Positions 26,201 to 35,140 of a stretch of DNA of 64,000 bases are shown piece by piece. The notes under the pieces were generated by a model. It was not told where the DNA came from, ran no database searches, and worked only from the letters and a program-made list of their open reading frames with translations. This stretch comes from Iningainema tapete BLCC-T55 (lineage in GTDB: Bacteria; Cyanobacteriota; Cyanobacteriia; Cyanobacteriales; Nostocaceae), in the NCBI RefSeq assembly GCF_014698965.1, contig NZ_JACXAE010000009.1, positions 202,148 through 266,147 of the forward strand, in the 5' to 3' direction. Every line of letters begins with the position of its first letter. Within the stretch, counting starts at the first letter, position 1. Position numbers and translations under genes: made by a program.

Positions 26201-27479
26201 GGTAACCAGATGTTACCGCTTGCTGATATAACGGTTCTAACAACTTAGGCAAGCGCTTTTTCGCCCTCTCAAGATCTATCCAGTAGAGGCATAGGGCGCA
26301 CAATAGTGTGTCTAAGCTGTTATGCTCTGTCCAGGAAGCAATGTGGGCATTGACTAGGATTTCTTTTTGAGTGATATCACCAAGCTGAATTTGTAGTAAA
26401 AGTTTTAGTCTGGCATAAGTATAAGTGAGCCAGTGGTCTGATTGGCGTGCAATTAAACTGGCATACTCTTCTGCTTCTCTGAGTCGTTCTGGTGAACCAT
26501 CTTTTAAAAGTGCCAAGATAAAAAATAAGCCGCCCATCGTATTGAAATATACCTGACGCTTACCTTTGGCTTTCTTGAGAGCCTTGAGTGCATCTGTGTA
26601 ATATTTGATGGCTTGTTCGTATTCACCACGTACAAAGCTCAGCCAGCCCCAAAACACGGCGGCGTTATCTCGATACTCATCAGATATACGTTCCAAACTC
26701 TGTTGTGCTTCTTGTGTACAACCCCTGAGAAGCAGTTGTTCCGTTAAAATCATGAGCAAATAATCTGAGCAATGTCCTCCGGAAGTAGAGCATCCTTCTT
26801 CGAGCAGTGCAAATGGCTCTTCAGCAGGAGAACATTTCAGGGATGCTTTTAGGAGGATAATTGATATAACGTTTTCGTACAAACCTTGTGGTAAAGTGCG
26901 CACCCAATCTGCATCAAATGGGTTGTTGCACACCATCTCGAATATATCCTCTATGGATATTTTATCTTTGCCTTGACGGTGTTTATTATAGTCTTCTAGC
27001 TGTTGATTAATGAAACTGGGGTTTTGGCGGTAGATGCCAATGCGAACTTGCCGAATAAATTGGCGATCGCTCGCAAAATACCTTGGTCCTCCCGCCCAGC
27101 GAGTAGATATAGGTAGTTTTTCCTCCACCACTTCCGCCAGCTTTTCAAAGCATCCCGATTTTACAGTATCGCGGGTAGCAATTTCTACTAAGAGTGGATG
27201 GCACTGAGGTCCCTGCCCACTTTCCTGCACCAGCAACTCAGCTGCTAACAAAGAGTCAATATAAGGCTTTAATATATTATTAACGAAAGGTTTACCCTTT
27301 TGATCTAACACGCCGATTTGATTGAGACAACCCATGAACGCAGTTCTATTAATCGGTTCATAAATCACCGAAAACAATTGTACAATTTTTTGCTCCAAGG
27401 GTGGTAGCTTACGGTATGCAAAAGCAAGTTGCGCTTGTAGTTGTGGGATATCAGCCTCAGAATCGATCATGGTAATCAT
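23250..27479 (-). CDS. SNF2/Rad54-family DNA-dependent ATPase with TPR-like N-terminus
   Basis: 1409 codons. The C-terminal third is a complete SNF2 helicase: motif I [17 protein letters not shown], motif [12 protein letters not shown], motif III [18 protein letters not shown], then [23 protein letters not shown] and [20 protein letters not shown] of the second RecA lobe. The N-terminal two thirds contain helical repeats ([20 protein letters not shown]). Large SNF2 proteins of this build occur in cyanobacteria as repair, restriction-alleviation or defence proteins; no partner nuclease or methylase is adjacent. Stand-alone gene. Confidence 0.9.
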   Translation of the reverse strand: [1409 protein letters not shown]

Positions 27480-27577
27480 CAGGCATTACATAAATAATTT
27501 ATCTCAACCGGAACCAGATTGGTTTGATGTATCCCGGAAGATTCTGTGCAATGCCTGTATGGTATCAGAACAAGTCG

Positions 27578-28396
27578 CTATAAACGAGCAGCAGCTTCGC
27601 GCAATCTTTGAGTACAATTAGCTGTGATTGGTTCGCCATGTGCCACAGAAATCACACGCAAAGAAGGAATGTTATCAGCTAAAGCTTCCAACCATTGGCG
27701 ATAGGCATTTCTATCTGTCATAAAAAATCGTTTTCCCAAAGCTGTAATGCCAAAATAACCACTTGCTCCTACTAAACCAATCAGAAATTTGTTATTAGGT
27801 ACATACTTGGATAAATACGAATCAGTTAAGTTAAATAAAATATCCGTAAAAATTAACGTTTTTCCTGTGGGTAATTGCAATTCATACACCAATTCTTGCG
27901 GACGAATACCAGCAGGTTGATGGCAAATAATACCGTGTTTTGGAAGCAATTCTTCGGCAATTGCATCGACTGAAACAACTTCTTCAACATATGGTTTTGC
28001 GGCAGCCGGAGCAACTACCAATAAATCTGGATAGCGCTCTTTATATACTCTTGCATCAAGCCTGTGAATGCGGTTGGGTACTATCATTATTGTCGGTTTA
28101 CCCAAAGATTCAAGTTGTGTCATACCTGCCTCATTTAAAGCAATGCCGCTATGAATCAACAGTGTAGAATCTAGCAGTCTGTAAAGTACCATTTCTCGTG
28201 GTGGGTGTCCCGCTGCAGGCAAAATACCTGTAACGTGCCACAGATTCGGTGCTAGTTCTTCGATAGGGCTATGAGGCAAGACATGCGACAGCCACTGCGA
28301 GCTAAAACTATTTACACCACCCCGAACTTTACGAGGCTTAACTAACGAAAATAGTGAATAAAAAATTTCAGATGCTAACGCTTTTTCTTGTTTCAT
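27578..28396 (-). CDS. Metallo-beta-lactamase-like (DUF4336-type) protein
   Basis: 272 codons. The layout fits the MBL fold: NLWHVTGILPAAGHPPREMV, then LIHSGIALNEAGMTQLESLG, IVPNRIHRLDARVYKERYPD, LIFTDILFNLTDS and VISVAHGEPITANC. The canonical HxHxDH motif is not present (PNRIHRLDAR stands in its place), as in DUF4336-like members. Activity is uncertain. Single gene, followed on the minus strand by the SNF2 gene. Confidence 0.6.
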   Translation of the reverse strand: MKQEKALASEIFYSLFSLVKPRKVRGGVNSFSSQWLSHVLPHSPIEELAPNLWHVTGILPAAGHPPREMVLYRLLDSTLLIHSGIALNEAGMTQLESLGKPTIMIVPNRIHRLDARVYKERYPDLLVVAPAAAKPYVEEVVSVDAIAEELLPKHGIICHQPAGIRPQELVYELQLPTGKTLIFTDILFNLTDSYLSKYVPNNKFLIGLVGASGYFGITALGKRFFMTDRNAYRQWLEALADNIPSLRVISVAHGEPITANCTQRLREAAARL

Positions 28397-28639
28397 TATA
28401 ACTCTTTGCTCAAATATTTATTAACTGCAAGATGTACCCCAATACGGTTCAGTTAACCTTATTGTGCAAGGAGATCGCCCCAACCCCCCCTTATTAAGGG
28501 GGGGCAAGGGGGGGTGGGCAGGCAACCTCTCTTTTTCACGGGAGATTAAGTAAGCGAACTGTATTGAGATGCACTTTAGAGTATCCTGCACACGCGATCG
28601 CAAGTCTTCTAAGTTCTGGCAATTTTTGATAAATTCTGG
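28397..28639. repeat. Intergenic DNA with a CCCCCCTT / AAGGGGGG palindrome
   Basis: Around 28480-28515 the sequence carries AACCCCCCTTATTAAGGGGG, a common cyanobacterial dispersed palindrome also seen near 59760-59840. No gene is present. Confidence 0.5.
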
Positions 28640-29524
28640 TTATTTCTGCATAAATTTTTTAGGCGTAATACCCAAAAGGCGCTTAAAATGCAAATTTAGA
28701 TGACCTTGGTTTGCAAAACCCACCAGATTTGCTATCTCTGCAATAGTCATTTCTTGCTTGAGCAGTAACTCTTTAGCGCGTTCCACTCGGCAACGAATTA
28801 CGTACTGATGGGGAGTCATCCCTGTGGATTTTTTGAATAGCTTTGAAAAATAATGCGGACTTATCTGCACTAACGCAGAAAGGGAGGCTAAACCAAAATT
28901 TTCGTCGAGATGGGTATTTATATAATCAATTACTTGTTGTAATTTGCGCCGTGATAAACCATCTGTATATTCACTTAAAATTGGTTTTCTAGTAGAATAA
29001 TTTTGCAACAAGTGGACTATCAAAGCATTTGTCATCGTTTCCGCATACAAACGATTTCCAGCAGGATAATTTTCTAAAGTTCTTTTCAGCGCTAGTCCAA
29101 TGTGCTGAACCAAAGGATCGCGTGTGGCAAAATGTGGTGTAAGCTCAAACAGTTCTGGTGTTCCTGACTCATCCACAGCACAGGCGAAAGTTTGAGGAGA
29201 AATGCCCAAGAAAATCAACTCTCCTTCTTCATGCCAACAAGCTCGATGACCGACACGAGCAGGTGTAATAATGATATCACCCTCGCCAACAGATTCATAC
29301 CGCAATTTCCCATCTAAAGTTCGTTCTGCCGAAATTTGATTTGGGGTTTTAGTCAAAATAATTACCCCATGTCCGTTAGCGTAAATTTCTGGAAATTCAC
29401 CCGCAGGCTGAAAGTGATATTCCAACAAAACGCCCTCCCATCCCGCCTGACGGCTAGAAAGAATTGGCGGATGGGGTAAAAGCTGCTCTGTGGCTTTTTC
29501 TTGAAAGAAATCAACTATGAGCAT
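28640..29524 (-). CDS. AraC-family transcriptional regulator
   Basis: 294 codons. The N-terminal two thirds form a cupin-like sensor domain (GEGDIIITPARVGHRACWHE). The C-terminal 100 residues hold the double helix-turn-helix of AraC/XylS: FGLASLSALVQISPHYFSKL and MTIAEIANLVGFANQGHLNL. It probably controls a neighbouring gene or itself; a perfect palindrome lies 20 bases beyond its start. Confidence 0.92.
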   Translation of the reverse strand: MLIVDFFQEKATEQLLPHPPILSSRQAGWEGVLLEYHFQPAGEFPEIYANGHGVIILTKTPNQISAERTLDGKLRYESVGEGDIIITPARVGHRACWHEEGELIFLGISPQTFACAVDESGTPELFELTPHFATRDPLVQHIGLALKRTLENYPAGNRLYAETMTNALIVHLLQNYSTRKPILSEYTDGLSRRKLQQVIDYINTHLDENFGLASLSALVQISPHYFSKLFKKSTGMTPHQYVIRCRVERAKELLLKQEMTIAEIANLVGFANQGHLNLHFKRLLGITPKKFMQK

Positions 29525-29543
29525 TTTCTTGAAAAAGTATTGT

Positions 29544-29561
29544 CATTTGTATATACAAATG
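29544..29561. promoter_or_regulatory. 18-bp perfect palindrome between araC-type and brnTA genes
   Basis: CATTTGTATATACAAATG, centred in the divergent gap. This size and symmetry suit a ribbon-helix-helix autoregulator, so BrnA binding is the first guess; the AraC protein is the alternative. Confidence 0.6.
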
Positions 29562-29574
29562 CTATTATAAATTT

Positions 29575-29889
29575 ATGATGGAAGAAGTATGCGGCTTTGA
29601 CTGGGATGAGGGAAATTTAAAAAAGTGCCAAAAACACGGGGTTTCAATCGAAGAAATTGAAGCTTTATTCCTGAGCGAAGTTCGGATTGCTCCAGACCCA
29701 CAGCATTCTTAGGTTGAAGAGAGGTTTCTTGCGGTAGGTCAGTCAACTAAGGGGAGGTATATTTTTGTAGCATTTACCTTACGTACCAAGCAAGAGGAGA
29801 CACTAATTCGACCTATCAGCGCTCGTTATATGCATCAGAAAGAGGTACTTAAGTATGAAGAAAATTTTGCCGAAAATGACAACGGATGA
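29575..29889 (+). pseudogene. BrnT toxin with an in-frame stop
   Basis: The frame encodes FDWDEGNLKKCQKHGVSIEE and FLSEVRIAPDPQHS, then TAG at 29710-29712, then VEERFLAVGQSTKGRYIFVA and LIRPISARYMHQKEVLKYEE to TGA at 29889. All BrnT segments are present. The stop replaces a position that in relatives is often Gln (CAG to TAG would need one change). The intact antitoxin gene overlaps the 3' end. Confidence 0.88.
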
Positions 29890-30103
29890 AGAAGTAGAAA
29901 GCTTGTTAAATGAAGATTTATCAGACTATCTTCATTCAGATAATTTCAAACAAGTCAGTTTTGAATTTAAACCTAAAGATAAGACTGTAAACCTACGTGT
30001 TTCAGAAGAGTTATTGACCCGCGTCAAAACTGTTGCTAAAAAAGAAGGTATTCCGTACCAACGGTATATCCGAAGAGCAATAGAAAAATCTTTGGGTGAA
30101 TAA
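29855..30103 (+). CDS. BrnA-like (CopG) antitoxin
   Basis: 82 codons. DKTVNLRVSEELLTRVKTVA then EGIPYQRYIRRAIEKSL is the BrnA ribbon-helix-helix tail, which should bind the palindrome at 29544-29561. It remains open although the cognate toxin is broken. Confidence 0.85.
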   Translation: MKKILPKMTTDEEVESLLNEDLSDYLHSDNFKQVSFEFKPKDKTVNLRVSEELLTRVKTVAKKEGIPYQRYIRRAIEKSLGE

Positions 30104-30104
30104 G

Positions 30105-30170
30105 GAACCACAGATGCACACAGATTAACACAGATAATTTATCTGTGTGCATCTGTGTTAATCTGTGGTT
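30105..30170. terminator. Inverted repeat between the convergent brnA and GMC genes
   Basis: AACCACAGATGCACACAGAT and ATCTGTGTTAATCTGTGGTT form the outer parts of a long imperfect hairpin built from ACACAGAT units. It lies between convergent genes and can end transcripts from both sides. Confidence 0.55.
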
Positions 30171-30184
30171 TAATTTTCCTATCC

Positions 30185-31762
30185 TCAAACCCCATTCAAA
30201 CGTTCAATCAAGTGTTCACCAACTCGTAGAGCATTAGCCATAATCGTTAGGGCAGGGCTTACCCCAGCACTAGATGGAAAGAAACTGCCATCTACAACAT
30301 AGAGATTGTCTACATCATGAGTGCGACAATTAAGATCGAGAACGGAAGTTTGTGGATCTTCACCGAAGCGGCAAGTACCACACTGATTTGCCAGCACTTT
30401 AATGGGTGTGTCGCTACGAGAGAAAATGCTTTGACTAAACAGCGAGTTTTTCCCTGTATCTAGCTGTTTGAGTACCTCCGTCCAATGATAAATCAGGCGA
30501 TCGTGTGCCTCAATGTTATTGTGCGTATAATCTAAATGTAACTTGTTTCCGACTACACGCACCCGATTGTTAGGATCTGGTAAATCTTCCGTCTGCAACC
30601 ACCAACCGATCGCCCGCCCTGCCAGCTGGCGCAGCCCAGATTCTGGAACCAATCTGGCTAAAACAGCCAATAGAGGCGGTGCTTCGGCAGTAATCATCTC
30701 TGGGTGAATACTACCGATGTTCTGAATGTGACCCATTGGGTAAGGGAAATCCGCATCTCCCCAATAAAAATCATGGACGCAAATTGTTTTTGGGAACACA
30801 ACAGTATTAGTTTTGGCAGCTAGCTGTATAATTGCCGTTATCTGGTATTTCATAAAATTGCGCCCCACTTGGTCAGAACTATTGGCTAGTCCGTTGGGGT
30901 GCTTTTCATTTGGCGATCGCAACAACAATGCCGCCGAGTTTACTGCACCACAAGCCAAAACCACAATATCGCCGAAAAATAAATAAGATTGTCCGTTAAT
31001 TTGTGCTTCTACGGATTTTACTTCTCGACCAGACGGGCTAGTATGTAAACACACAACCTTAGCTTGGGTTTTCAGCGTTACATTGGGATATTTCAGGGCA
31101 GGCATAACACCCTTCACTTCAGCATCAGCTTTCGCGTCAACCTTGCAAGGAAATCCATCACATGTTTTGCAACGGAAGCAATCACTTTCATTGCTCTCCT
31201 CTTCATTCATATTTATGCCCAAAGGTAGATGAAAAGGATGCAGCCCCTGCTTGGAAATAGCATCGCAGATTTGCTGCATTTGGGGTTCATGGCTTACGGG
31301 AGGATGGGGGTATTCTTCAGTGCGAGAAGGTTCTGTCGGATCTTCTCCCTGTTTGCCGTGAACATTATAGAGCTTTTCAGCTTCAGTGTAGTAGGGTTCA
31401 AAATCTTGGTATTTGAGATGCCACTCAGTTGAAACGCCTTCTTGATGTTTGACTGCTTCAAAATCCTGTTCCCGCATTCTGAGTAAAGCTGCACCATAAA
31501 CTTTAGTGTTACCGCCTACCCAGTAATTAATTTGAGGACGAAAAGGTTCACTTGCATTGTCGAACCAATTTTCACGTTGGTGATAGCGCTCTTTGCTAAA
31601 AACTTCGTCAGCACTCCAGTTTTCTTTTTCTTTGGGTAAGAAATCGCCTCGTTCTAAAATGAGAATCTTCTTTCCGGTGGGTGCAAGTTTTTGTGCTAAA
31701 GTGCCTCCACCTGCACCGGTACCAACGATAATTAGGTCGTAGTGTTGGTCATCAATAATCAT
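30185..31762 (-). CDS. GMC-family oxidoreductase
   Basis: 525 codons. The FAD-binding dinucleotide motif is IIVGTGAGGGTLAQKLAPTG at the N-terminus, and the C-terminal signature includes DLNCRTHDVDNLYVVDGSFF then PSSAGVSPALTIMANALRVG. A cluster of cysteines (CFRCKTCDGFPC) occurs mid-protein, as in some cyanobacterial members. Substrate unknown (alcohol, sugar or cholesterol-type). It is the last gene of a minus-strand run that follows the oxidase cluster, 42 bases after ctaE. Confidence 0.9.
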   Translation of the reverse strand: MIIDDQHYDLIIVGTGAGGGTLAQKLAPTGKKILILERGDFLPKEKENWSADEVFSKERYHQRENWFDNASEPFRPQINYWVGGNTKVYGAALLRMREQDFEAVKHQEGVSTEWHLKYQDFEPYYTEAEKLYNVHGKQGEDPTEPSRTEEYPHPPVSHEPQMQQICDAISKQGLHPFHLPLGINMNEEESNESDCFRCKTCDGFPCKVDAKADAEVKGVMPALKYPNVTLKTQAKVVCLHTSPSGREVKSVEAQINGQSYLFFGDIVVLACGAVNSAALLLRSPNEKHPNGLANSSDQVGRNFMKYQITAIIQLAAKTNTVVFPKTICVHDFYWGDADFPYPMGHIQNIGSIHPEMITAEAPPLLAVLARLVPESGLRQLAGRAIGWWLQTEDLPDPNNRVRVVGNKLHLDYTHNNIEAHDRLIYHWTEVLKQLDTGKNSLFSQSIFSRSDTPIKVLANQCGTCRFGEDPQTSVLDLNCRTHDVDNLYVVDGSFFPSSAGVSPALTIMANALRVGEHLIERLNGV

Positions 31763-31804
31763 ATTTCTTTTCCTCTCATTACCTCAATGTTTGAGAACTA
31801 ATTT

Positions 31805-32392
31805 TTACTGCCAGATGTAGATGAGCAGAAATAAAATAATCCAAATTACATCAACAAAATGCCAGAATAAGGAGGTTGCGTTTACGCCAAAGTGACTGGA
31901 GTTGTAGTTACCCGGAATGAAGGAGCGAACAAAGATGATTATTTGTAATAGGATGCCTGCGAGAACATGTAATCCGTGGAAACCTGTGAGTAGGTAGAAC
32001 ATTCCACCGAATACTCCTGAGGTAAAGCCAAATTCAAGGCTCCGCCATTCAATAGCTTGTCCAAGGAGAAAATAGCTGCCCATTGCGATCGTTGCTAGCA
32101 AATACAAGCGAAATTTAGTTAAGTCGTGACGATGGAGAGCGCGTTCTGCTAAATAAATGACGAAGCTACTAGAAACTAGAATGACAGTATTAATCGCAGG
32201 TGCTTTAATTTCTAATCCGGAAACACCTGGTGGTAGCCAGTCGCTAGTTGTGGATTTGTAGAGTATATATCCAGCGAAAAAACTCAGGAAAATGATACTT
32301 TCGGAAAGTAGGAAGACAACAAAGCCAAACATACTGTTGCCTTCTTCATCATGGGTATGCTGCAATTGATGGGGATTGATTGAACTGTCCAT
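31805..32392 (-). CDS. ctaE: Heme-copper oxidase subunit III
   Basis: 195 codons with five membrane segments, including FVVFLLSESIIFLSFFAGYI and YLLTGFHGLHVLAGILLQII (the GFHG motif with conserved His) and SLFWHFVDVIWIILFLLIY at the C-terminus. Together with ctaD and ctaC it forms a terminal oxidase. The short five-helix form is usual for bacterial members. Confidence 0.95.
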   Translation of the reverse strand: MDSSINPHQLQHTHDEEGNSMFGFVVFLLSESIIFLSFFAGYILYKSTTSDWLPPGVSGLEIKAPAINTVILVSSSFVIYLAERALHRHDLTKFRLYLLATIAMGSYFLLGQAIEWRSLEFGFTSGVFGGMFYLLTGFHGLHVLAGILLQIIIFVRSFIPGNYNSSHFGVNATSLFWHFVDVIWIILFLLIYIWQ

Positions 32393-32529
32393 AATTGAGG
32401 TTTTGTTGATGATGCGGATTAGTGCCTCTATACTCTCTATCTACTGCTTTCGTTTTTTCTAATAAATATTTATTAATGAACCACAGAGACGCTGAGAACG
32501 CAGAGGAAGAGAGTAGAGAGGGAGTAGTT
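32393..32529. repeat. Gap between ctaD and ctaE with an ACCACAGAGACGCTGAG repeat
   Basis: The stretch around 32474-32510 (AACCACAGAGACGCTGAGAA) belongs to the dispersed CGCAGAG-type repeat also seen near 4180 and 23130. No gene seen. Confidence 0.45.
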
Positions 32530-34191
32530 TTAAGTGTGAGGTTGAGATGTTAGGGGTTCATTTTTCCCGTAGCCGTAGGGTTCAGCGATGACGACGGGAA
32601 TTTCTTCAAAGTTTTCTACTGGAGGTGGTGAGGAAACTAGCCACTCTAATCCAATTGCCCGCCAGGGATTATCGAGTGCTTTCTTGCCATGACTCCAAGA
32701 GGCAATCATGTTGAAGATGAAGGGTAGGGTAGACATGCCTAACAAGAATGCACCAATGCTAGCAATAATGTTCCAGAATGTATACTCTGGATCGTAGGAA
32801 GAAACTCGACGCAGCATCCCTTGCAATCCTAAAGAGTGCATGGGTAAGAAGTTGATGTTTGTGCCGATGAATGATAATAAGAAGTGTAATTTACCCAAGC
32901 CTTCGTTGTACATGCGTCCAGTCATCTTGGGGAACCAATGGTAGATGGCGGCATACAAGCCCATCGTTACGGTACCGTAGAGGACGTAGTGAAAGTGACC
33001 GACGACGAAGTAGGTATTGTTGACGTGAATATCGACTGGAACTGAGGAGAGCATGATTCCGGTGATGCCTGCAAATACAAACATTACCAATCCACCTAAG
33101 GCAAATAGCATTGGTGTATTGAGTCGTATTCTACCTCCCCAGATAGTTGCTACCCAGGCAAATACTTTAATACCGGTGGGTACGGAAACACACATGGTTG
33201 AGAGCATGAAAATCATCCGCATCCAGCCTGGTGTACCACTGACGTACATGTGGTGTACCCAAACTAGAGCGCTGACTGCGGCAATAACCAGCGATGAGAT
33301 GGCTACTACTTTGTAACCAAACAGGGGTTTACGAGCGTAGACAGGGAATATTTCGGAAAAAATGCCAAATACTGGCAGAATGATCACGTAAACTGCGGGG
33401 TGGGAGTAGAACCAGAAGAGGTGTTGGAAGAATATTGGGTTTCCTCCTTTGGCGGGGTCAAAAAAGCTGGTTCCTACTGTTAGATCGAATAACAGCATCA
33501 CTGCACCGGCTGTCAGGGCTGGTAGTCCAAATAGTTGGATAATTTGGGCGCTCAATACTGCCCAGACAAAGACAGGCATTCTGAAGAATGTCATACCTGG
33601 TGCCCGCATCCGCACTATGGTTGTAACAAAGTTGACTGCCCCCATAATTGAGGACACCCCTGATATTGCCACAGCTAAAATCCAGACTGATTGACCATTA
33701 ATTATGTTACCTGTTGGGTTCTGGAGACTGACTGGTGGATATGACCACCAACCTGCTTGTGCTGGACCTCCTGGGAGAAAGAAGCTTGCCATTAGTAGTG
33801 TCCCAAATATTGGTACCATCCAGAAGGCAGCAGCATTCAGGCGTGGGAATGCCATATCTCGCGCTCCAATCATTAATGGTACGAGATAGTTGGCAAGACC
33901 AACTAAAGATGGGAATGTCCACAAAAACAGCATTACTGTACCGTGCATGGTGAACATTCCGTTGTAGAAGGCGCGATCGACTAGGTCTGATTCAGGGGTA
34001 ATCAGTTCCGCCCGAATCACCATTGCCAATATCCCGCCTACGAGAAAGAAAATGAAAGAAGTAACTAGATACTGTATACCTATAACTTTATGGTCTGTGC
34101 TAAAGCTGAAGTATTGACGCCAGCCACTCGGTGGTTCGTGGTGAGGTTTATTGCTGGCAACGCTAATGTCTTCAATTTGAATACTTGTCAT
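32530..34191 (-). CDS. ctaD: Heme-copper oxidase subunit I
   Basis: 553 codons, twelve membrane segments. FFQHLFWFYSHPAVYVIILP includes the CuB His and Tyr pair region, WVHHMYVSG the two further CuB ligands, and YFVVGHFHYVLYG the heme ligands. The preceding ctaC stop overlaps the start by one base. With a CuA-less subunit II it is most likely the alternative (quinol) oxidase of cyanobacteria. Confidence 0.96.
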   Translation of the reverse strand: MTSIQIEDISVASNKPHHEPPSGWRQYFSFSTDHKVIGIQYLVTSFIFFLVGGILAMVIRAELITPESDLVDRAFYNGMFTMHGTVMLFLWTFPSLVGLANYLVPLMIGARDMAFPRLNAAAFWMVPIFGTLLMASFFLPGGPAQAGWWSYPPVSLQNPTGNIINGQSVWILAVAISGVSSIMGAVNFVTTIVRMRAPGMTFFRMPVFVWAVLSAQIIQLFGLPALTAGAVMLLFDLTVGTSFFDPAKGGNPIFFQHLFWFYSHPAVYVIILPVFGIFSEIFPVYARKPLFGYKVVAISSLVIAAVSALVWVHHMYVSGTPGWMRMIFMLSTMCVSVPTGIKVFAWVATIWGGRIRLNTPMLFALGGLVMFVFAGITGIMLSSVPVDIHVNNTYFVVGHFHYVLYGTVTMGLYAAIYHWFPKMTGRMYNEGLGKLHFLLSFIGTNINFLPMHSLGLQGMLRRVSSYDPEYTFWNIIASIGAFLLGMSTLPFIFNMIASWSHGKKALDNPWRAIGLEWLVSSPPPVENFEEIPVVIAEPYGYGKNEPLTSQPHT

Positions 34192-35114
34192 TAGTTACTT
34201 TCCTTTGGATGAGGATAATTGACTAGAGGCGGTATTCTCGGTGCAACTGTTGCCCAGCCTGCATTCAATACCTTTGTCTTATCTGTTGCCCAAGCATACT
34301 CGATCGCTGCCTGATTGATTGCGGGAACGGGCTTTTGTTTGGCTGCTTTGGTTAGCCACTGGTTGTAATCTTGAAGAGGCTCAACTACTACGTCTGCCTG
34401 CATTAAGGCAAAGTAAGTGCCGCTAAATTGAGAATCGTTGAGCCGATATTTACCAACACGGATGGGAGTGAATTCAAAGTCTATCGTACTTTTAGGAACA
34501 ATGTCTTGCTTGAGACGGAAAGCAGGAATATAAAAGCCGTGGAGAACGTCTTCTGATTGCAGTGCTAACTGAACTCGTCGATGAGCAGGTAAGTGCAATT
34601 CAGTACTGGTGATATTTTTATTTGGATAGCGGAAAACCCAAGCCCACTGTTTTGCCAGTACTTCGATTTTTTCCACTGGTTCTGTTGGATTGTTAGGTAC
34701 AACATACGCCGCTTCTATTCCCATCGGCATATGCAGGTGTGCAACTTCATTGGGACCTTGAACTCCCATTTGCTCGTAGACTTTGTAGCTATAGCCTGCA
34801 ATCCAAAATACGAGTAGAATCGGGATTACTGTCCAGACTATTTCTAGCTTAACATTGCCTTCAATCGGGGGACCATCGCGAAAGTCATATTTGCCTACAC
34901 GATTGAAGAGAACAGAGTAAGTTAGGGTTCCTGTCACTCCCAGGAAAATGAATGTACCTAATACTACTAAGAAGCTGAACAATTGATCTATGAGTTGAGA
35001 TTCGGCAGCAGCTTGCGGCGGTAACCACGAGTATGCCTGTTGCCCCATCCACAAACTGATGGCGGTTAAGGCGATCGCACTAGCTGTCAATATGAGAATA
35101 TTCCGGATTTTCAT
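34191..35114 (-). CDS. ctaC: Oxidase subunit II lacking CuA ligands (ARTO type)
   Basis: 307 codons: two membrane helices, then a cupredoxin domain. Where CuA oxidases carry CxxxC...H..M, this protein reads LNDSQFSGTYFALMQADVVV: both Cys and the His are replaced and only Met remains. LHGFYIPAFRLKQDIVP keeps the rest of the fold. Loss of CuA is the known mark of the cyanobacterial alternative respiratory terminal oxidase, which is thought to take electrons from quinol rather than cytochrome c. Cotranscribed with ctaD and ctaE. Confidence 0.93.
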   Translation of the reverse strand: MKIRNILILTASAIALTAISLWMGQQAYSWLPPQAAAESQLIDQLFSFLVVLGTFIFLGVTGTLTYSVLFNRVGKYDFRDGPPIEGNVKLEIVWTVIPILLVFWIAGYSYKVYEQMGVQGPNEVAHLHMPMGIEAAYVVPNNPTEPVEKIEVLAKQWAWVFRYPNKNITSTELHLPAHRRVQLALQSEDVLHGFYIPAFRLKQDIVPKSTIDFEFTPIRVGKYRLNDSQFSGTYFALMQADVVVEPLQDYNQWLTKAAKQKPVPAINQAAIEYAWATDKTKVLNAGWATVAPRIPPLVNYPHPKESN

Positions 35115-35140
35115 AGCTACAATATCAGAAATTAGGAGTC

